A DNA stretch of 16,379 bases from the NCBI GenBank assembly GCA_945864765.1, contig CAMBDR010000023.1:1-16379 (forward strand). The letters run 5' to 3'. How positions within the stretch are numbered: the stretch's first letter is position 1; the number at the start of each line of letters is the position of its first letter. The DNA comes from Janthinobacterium lividum. Its GTDB lineage: Bacteria > Pseudomonadota > Gammaproteobacteria > Burkholderiales > Burkholderiaceae_D. A program made the position numbers and the translations under genes. Below, piece by piece: positions 14,180-16,379 of the stretch. A model generated the notes under the pieces. That model was given only the letters and a program-made list of their open reading frames with translations, was not told the origin of the DNA and ran no database searches.

Positions 14180-16261
14180 ATGGATCAATCTACTACGCCC
14201 ACCAAAGCAGTCTTCACTATCGATATTCGCTGGCTCTTGGTCGCATGTAGCTTTCTTCTAATCGCGTCACTATCATTCATAACAATTACACAATACAATG
14301 AAATTCGGCAAGAAACTATTGACGATGCCCAAAAAGATGCCAATATTGCTGCACTGGCCCTGGCCGAATTTACCCAACACATCATCCAAACCAGTGATCA
14401 AATTACCCTGATTTTACAGGAGCGCTTTAAAAATCAGGGTAAGCAACTTGATATGCAGGGATATTTACAAGCCAGCGGCGTCATTTTAACCCCTTATACC
14501 TCAATTACTTTACTCGATGGCAATGGTGCTATCATTTCATCCAATTTAGCGATCAAAAACACCGATTTTACCCAACTTGAATCGGTACAATACCATCTTA
14601 ATCCAAGTTCAGATCGCACCAGATCATTTTATATTTCACGTCCGGTCAAAAACCCGGTTTCCGGCAAATGGGAAGTTCAATTTACCCGGCGTGTGCTGGA
14701 CCGACAAGGGAAAATCATCGGCGTTGTCATGGTTGGGATTGATTTACGCAACTTCCATCATTACTACGATCAAACCCATCTCAATGCGCATGATTCGATG
14801 ACTTTGGTGGGAGACGACGGCATCATCCGCACCCGCAAATCAGGCATCGAAACGTCGTTCAACAAAAATATTACCCATACTAAACTGTATTCAAACATGG
14901 TGCGCGAACAAAATGGTGCCCTGACCACGGTGAGCACCATTGATGGCCGTACTCGCTTTTATGCCTTCCGCAAGCTGGCCAACTACCCGATCTTTACCGT
15001 GGTCGGGATTGATAGCGACGATAGCTTTGCACTCGCAAAAAAACGTGAAAAAACCAATCTGCGCTTGCTGGTTTTGGCCATCGTTGCCACCGTCTTATTC
15101 ACTGGCATCCTGATTTTTTACATTAATCGCCTACAAAAACAACGCGTCGATACCAGCCCGACCATCTACAGCGAACACCCGGCCTTATCCCGAGCCAACT
15201 TACCTGTCAACTACGCCCGGGAACATTTGCAAGCCGTGTGGCAAAATGCGCCCGAAGCCATGCTCACCACCGATGCACAATATTGCATCGAAACCCTCAA
15301 TCCGGCCACAGGTGCGCTGTTTGGCACTGCCAATTTACCGGGCCAAAGCTTGCAAAAACTCGTGCCCTGGCTTGCTGCACCCAAAATTGGCACGACCAAC
15401 CCGGACATCAATACCCAGGTTGAATGCATACGCCATGATGGCAGCCGATTTTCTGCCGAACTCACGATTAATTCTTTTCACGTTGGTACTGAGAAAAAGT
15501 TCATCGCCATCTTGCGTGATACCAGCGAGCGAAAAGGAGGAGAACAAAACAAAACCAATTTTGTTTCTGCAGTCAGCGATGAATTACGCGCCCCACTGAA
15601 GGCAATTCGTTATGCGATTAGTACCACACTGAGGCATCATGCGGAATCGTTACCAGAATCAATTCAAAACATGTTGCAAATCGCCAATCAAAATGGGGAA
15701 CTACTGACCGATTTAATCAACGATCTGCTGGACATCCATGAGCTTGAAGCCCATTGCATGCAATTCAACTTTGCGACTTGGCCCTTGGTCAGTATCTTGA
15801 ACAAGGCGGTTAGCGCCAATGCGGCGTTTGCCAAAGAGTATGGGGTTGCCCTGAATTTGCATAGTACGATCCCTGAATGCAGTCTGAGGGTTGATCAAGA
15901 GCGTTTTTTGCAAATTATGCATAATCTATTAACCAATGCCTGCAAATTCTCCAGCCGCAACAGCTCAGTGTCGATTCAAGCCCATGTTATCACTGCAACC
16001 AGAGTACGCATTGCCGTGATTGACCGGGGAATCGGCATTAGCGACGATTTCCGCCCCCGCTTGTTTGAAAAATTTGCCCAGGCCCAAGGGCATGCGCCGG
16101 GTTCAAAAACTGGCACCGGTTTGGGATTAAGCATTGCCAAATCGCTAGCCGAACATATGGGCGGTGAAAACGGCTTTCATTCGGTGCCCGGCCAAGGCAG
16201 TACGTTTTTTATTGAACTCGATAGCATTCCGGTTGGCACTTTAACTACTTTAACTACCTGA
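14180..16261 (+). CDS. Membrane sensor histidine kinase (Cache-PAS-DHp-ATPase) lacking the phosphoacceptor His, 693 aa
   Basis: Order: membrane segment 16-37; periplasmic double-Cache-type sensor about 41-290 (ITLLDGNGAIISSN, GVVMVGIDL, MTLVGDDGIIRT); membrane segment 296-316; PAS about 347-450; DHp about 455-525; HATPase about 535-680. The ATPase boxes are good: HNLLTNACKFS (581-591), DRGIGI (615-620), LFEKFAQ (628-634) and GTGLGLSIAKSLAEHMGG (645-662). The H-box reads FVSAVSDELRAPL where FVSxVSHELRTPL is expected, so residue 467 is Asp (GAT at 15578-15580) instead of His. Autophosphorylation at the usual site is therefore impossible; it may act as a phosphatase, a heterodimer partner, or be inactive. 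No response regulator is adjacent. The stop is 6 bases from the convergent glutaminase stop. Confidence 0.9.
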   Translation: MDQSTTPTKAVFTIDIRWLLVACSFLLIASLSFITITQYNEIRQETIDDAQKDANIAALALAEFTQHIIQTSDQITLILQERFKNQGKQLDMQGYLQASGVILTPYTSITLLDGNGAIISSNLAIKNTDFTQLESVQYHLNPSSDRTRSFYISRPVKNPVSGKWEVQFTRRVLDRQGKIIGVVMVGIDLRNFHHYYDQTHLNAHDSMTLVGDDGIIRTRKSGIETSFNKNITHTKLYSNMVREQNGALTTVSTIDGRTRFYAFRKLANYPIFTVVGIDSDDSFALAKKREKTNLRLLVLAIVATVLFTGILIFYINRLQKQRVDTSPTIYSEHPALSRANLPVNYAREHLQAVWQNAPEAMLTTDAQYCIETLNPATGALFGTANLPGQSLQKLVPWLAAPKIGTTNPDINTQVECIRHDGSRFSAELTINSFHVGTEKKFIAILRDTSERKGGEQNKTNFVSAVSDELRAPLKAIRYAISTTLRHHAESLPESIQNMLQIANQNGELLTDLINDLLDIHELEAHCMQFNFATWPLVSILNKAVSANAAFAKEYGVALNLHSTIPECSLRVDQERFLQIMHNLLTNACKFSSRNSSVSIQAHVITATRVRIAVIDRGIGISDDFRPRLFEKFAQAQGHAPGSKTGTGLGLSIAKSLAEHMGGENGFHSVPGQGSTFFIELDSIPVGTLTTLTT

Positions 16262-16267
16262 AACGGC

Positions 16268-16379
16268 TTAAAATATCGAGCGCGCTGTCAAGGTGGTAAA
16301 TCGCTCCAGGGCATAGGTGCCAGCCAGTGAATTGCCGGTATTGTCCAAACCGGGAGACCATACCGCCACCGCCAATTCG
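16268..16379 (-). CDS. glsA: Glutaminase, C-terminal part (gene continues beyond the window)
   Basis: Only the last 36 residues are in the window. They read VAVWSPGLDNTGNSLAGTYALE and end in TARSIF, matching the serine-beta-lactamase-like glutaminase C-terminus (E. coli GlsB: VWSPELD..GNSLAG..LE, ending GRSVY). The enzyme hydrolyses glutamine to glutamate and ammonia in the cytoplasm. The 5' end lies beyond position 16379. The stop TAA is at 16270-16268, tail to tail with the sensor kinase gene and with no visible terminator between them. Confidence 0.85.
   Translation of the reverse strand, partial: ELAVAVWSPGLDNTGNSLAGTYALERFTTLTARSIF

Noticed and set aside
16240..16258. Short direct repeat TTTAACTAC twice at the end of the sensor kinase gene
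   Set aside because: It only adds a few Leu/Thr residues after the ATPase domain and has no sign of a mobile-element footprint.
1..16379. Anti-phage system, prophage, transposon or CRISPR array
   Set aside because: No integrase, transposase, nuclease, reverse transcriptase, toxin-antitoxin pair or spaced repeats were seen; gene content is chromosomal and fairly uniform.

Overview
The window looks like ordinary chromosome from a betaproteobacterium, most likely Burkholderiales of the Oxalobacteraceae type (Undibacterium/Herminiimonas-like). This rests on protein character only: the 107-residue HTH protein at the left end, the argH / algZ-algR divergent pair, the NhaR-like regulator and the DUF1289 protein. 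Base composition is moderate, near 50-55% GC by eye. I see no phage, insertion sequence, CRISPR array, rRNA or tRNA.

Layout. 1-241 holds a large imperfect hairpin followed by a rightward intrinsic terminator, the end of a transcript that starts outside the window. 242-565 (minus) is a small helix-turn-helix protein with its own promoter. 815-8032 (minus) is a closely packed cell-envelope cluster, read from right to left: an exported YVTN-type beta-propeller, an exported polysaccharide deacetylase, a sterol desaturase/fatty acid hydroxylase-type membrane enzyme, a 241-base spacer with a doubtful small ORF, a CinA-N/MoCF-like protein, and a very large bifunctional penicillin-binding protein with a histidine-rich N-terminus. 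8179-9207 (minus) is a DUF475/TerC-superfamily membrane protein. Its roughly 150-base leader ends in a perfect intrinsic terminator just before the start codon, so it looks like an RNA attenuator or riboswitch. Facing it is a NhaR-like LysR regulator (9433-10350, plus); the two predicted -10 elements overlap.

10359-12307 (minus) is an AlgZ/AlgR (FimS/AlgR) two-component pair with a 4-base ATGA overlap, divergent from argH (12412-13842, plus). This arrangement is known from Pseudomonas, but hemC, which follows algR there, is absent here. A DUF1289 protein (minus) overlaps the end of argH by 4 bases. 14180-16261 (plus) is a membrane histidine kinase with Cache, PAS, DHp and ATPase domains, in which the phosphoacceptor His is replaced by Asp. 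The window ends in the 3' part of a glutaminase gene (minus).

Most worth following up: the attenuator-like leader of the DUF475 gene, the sensor kinase lacking its phosphorylatable histidine, the oversized PBP with a long insertion between its SxN and KTG motifs, and the deacetylase-desaturase-PBP gene cluster.
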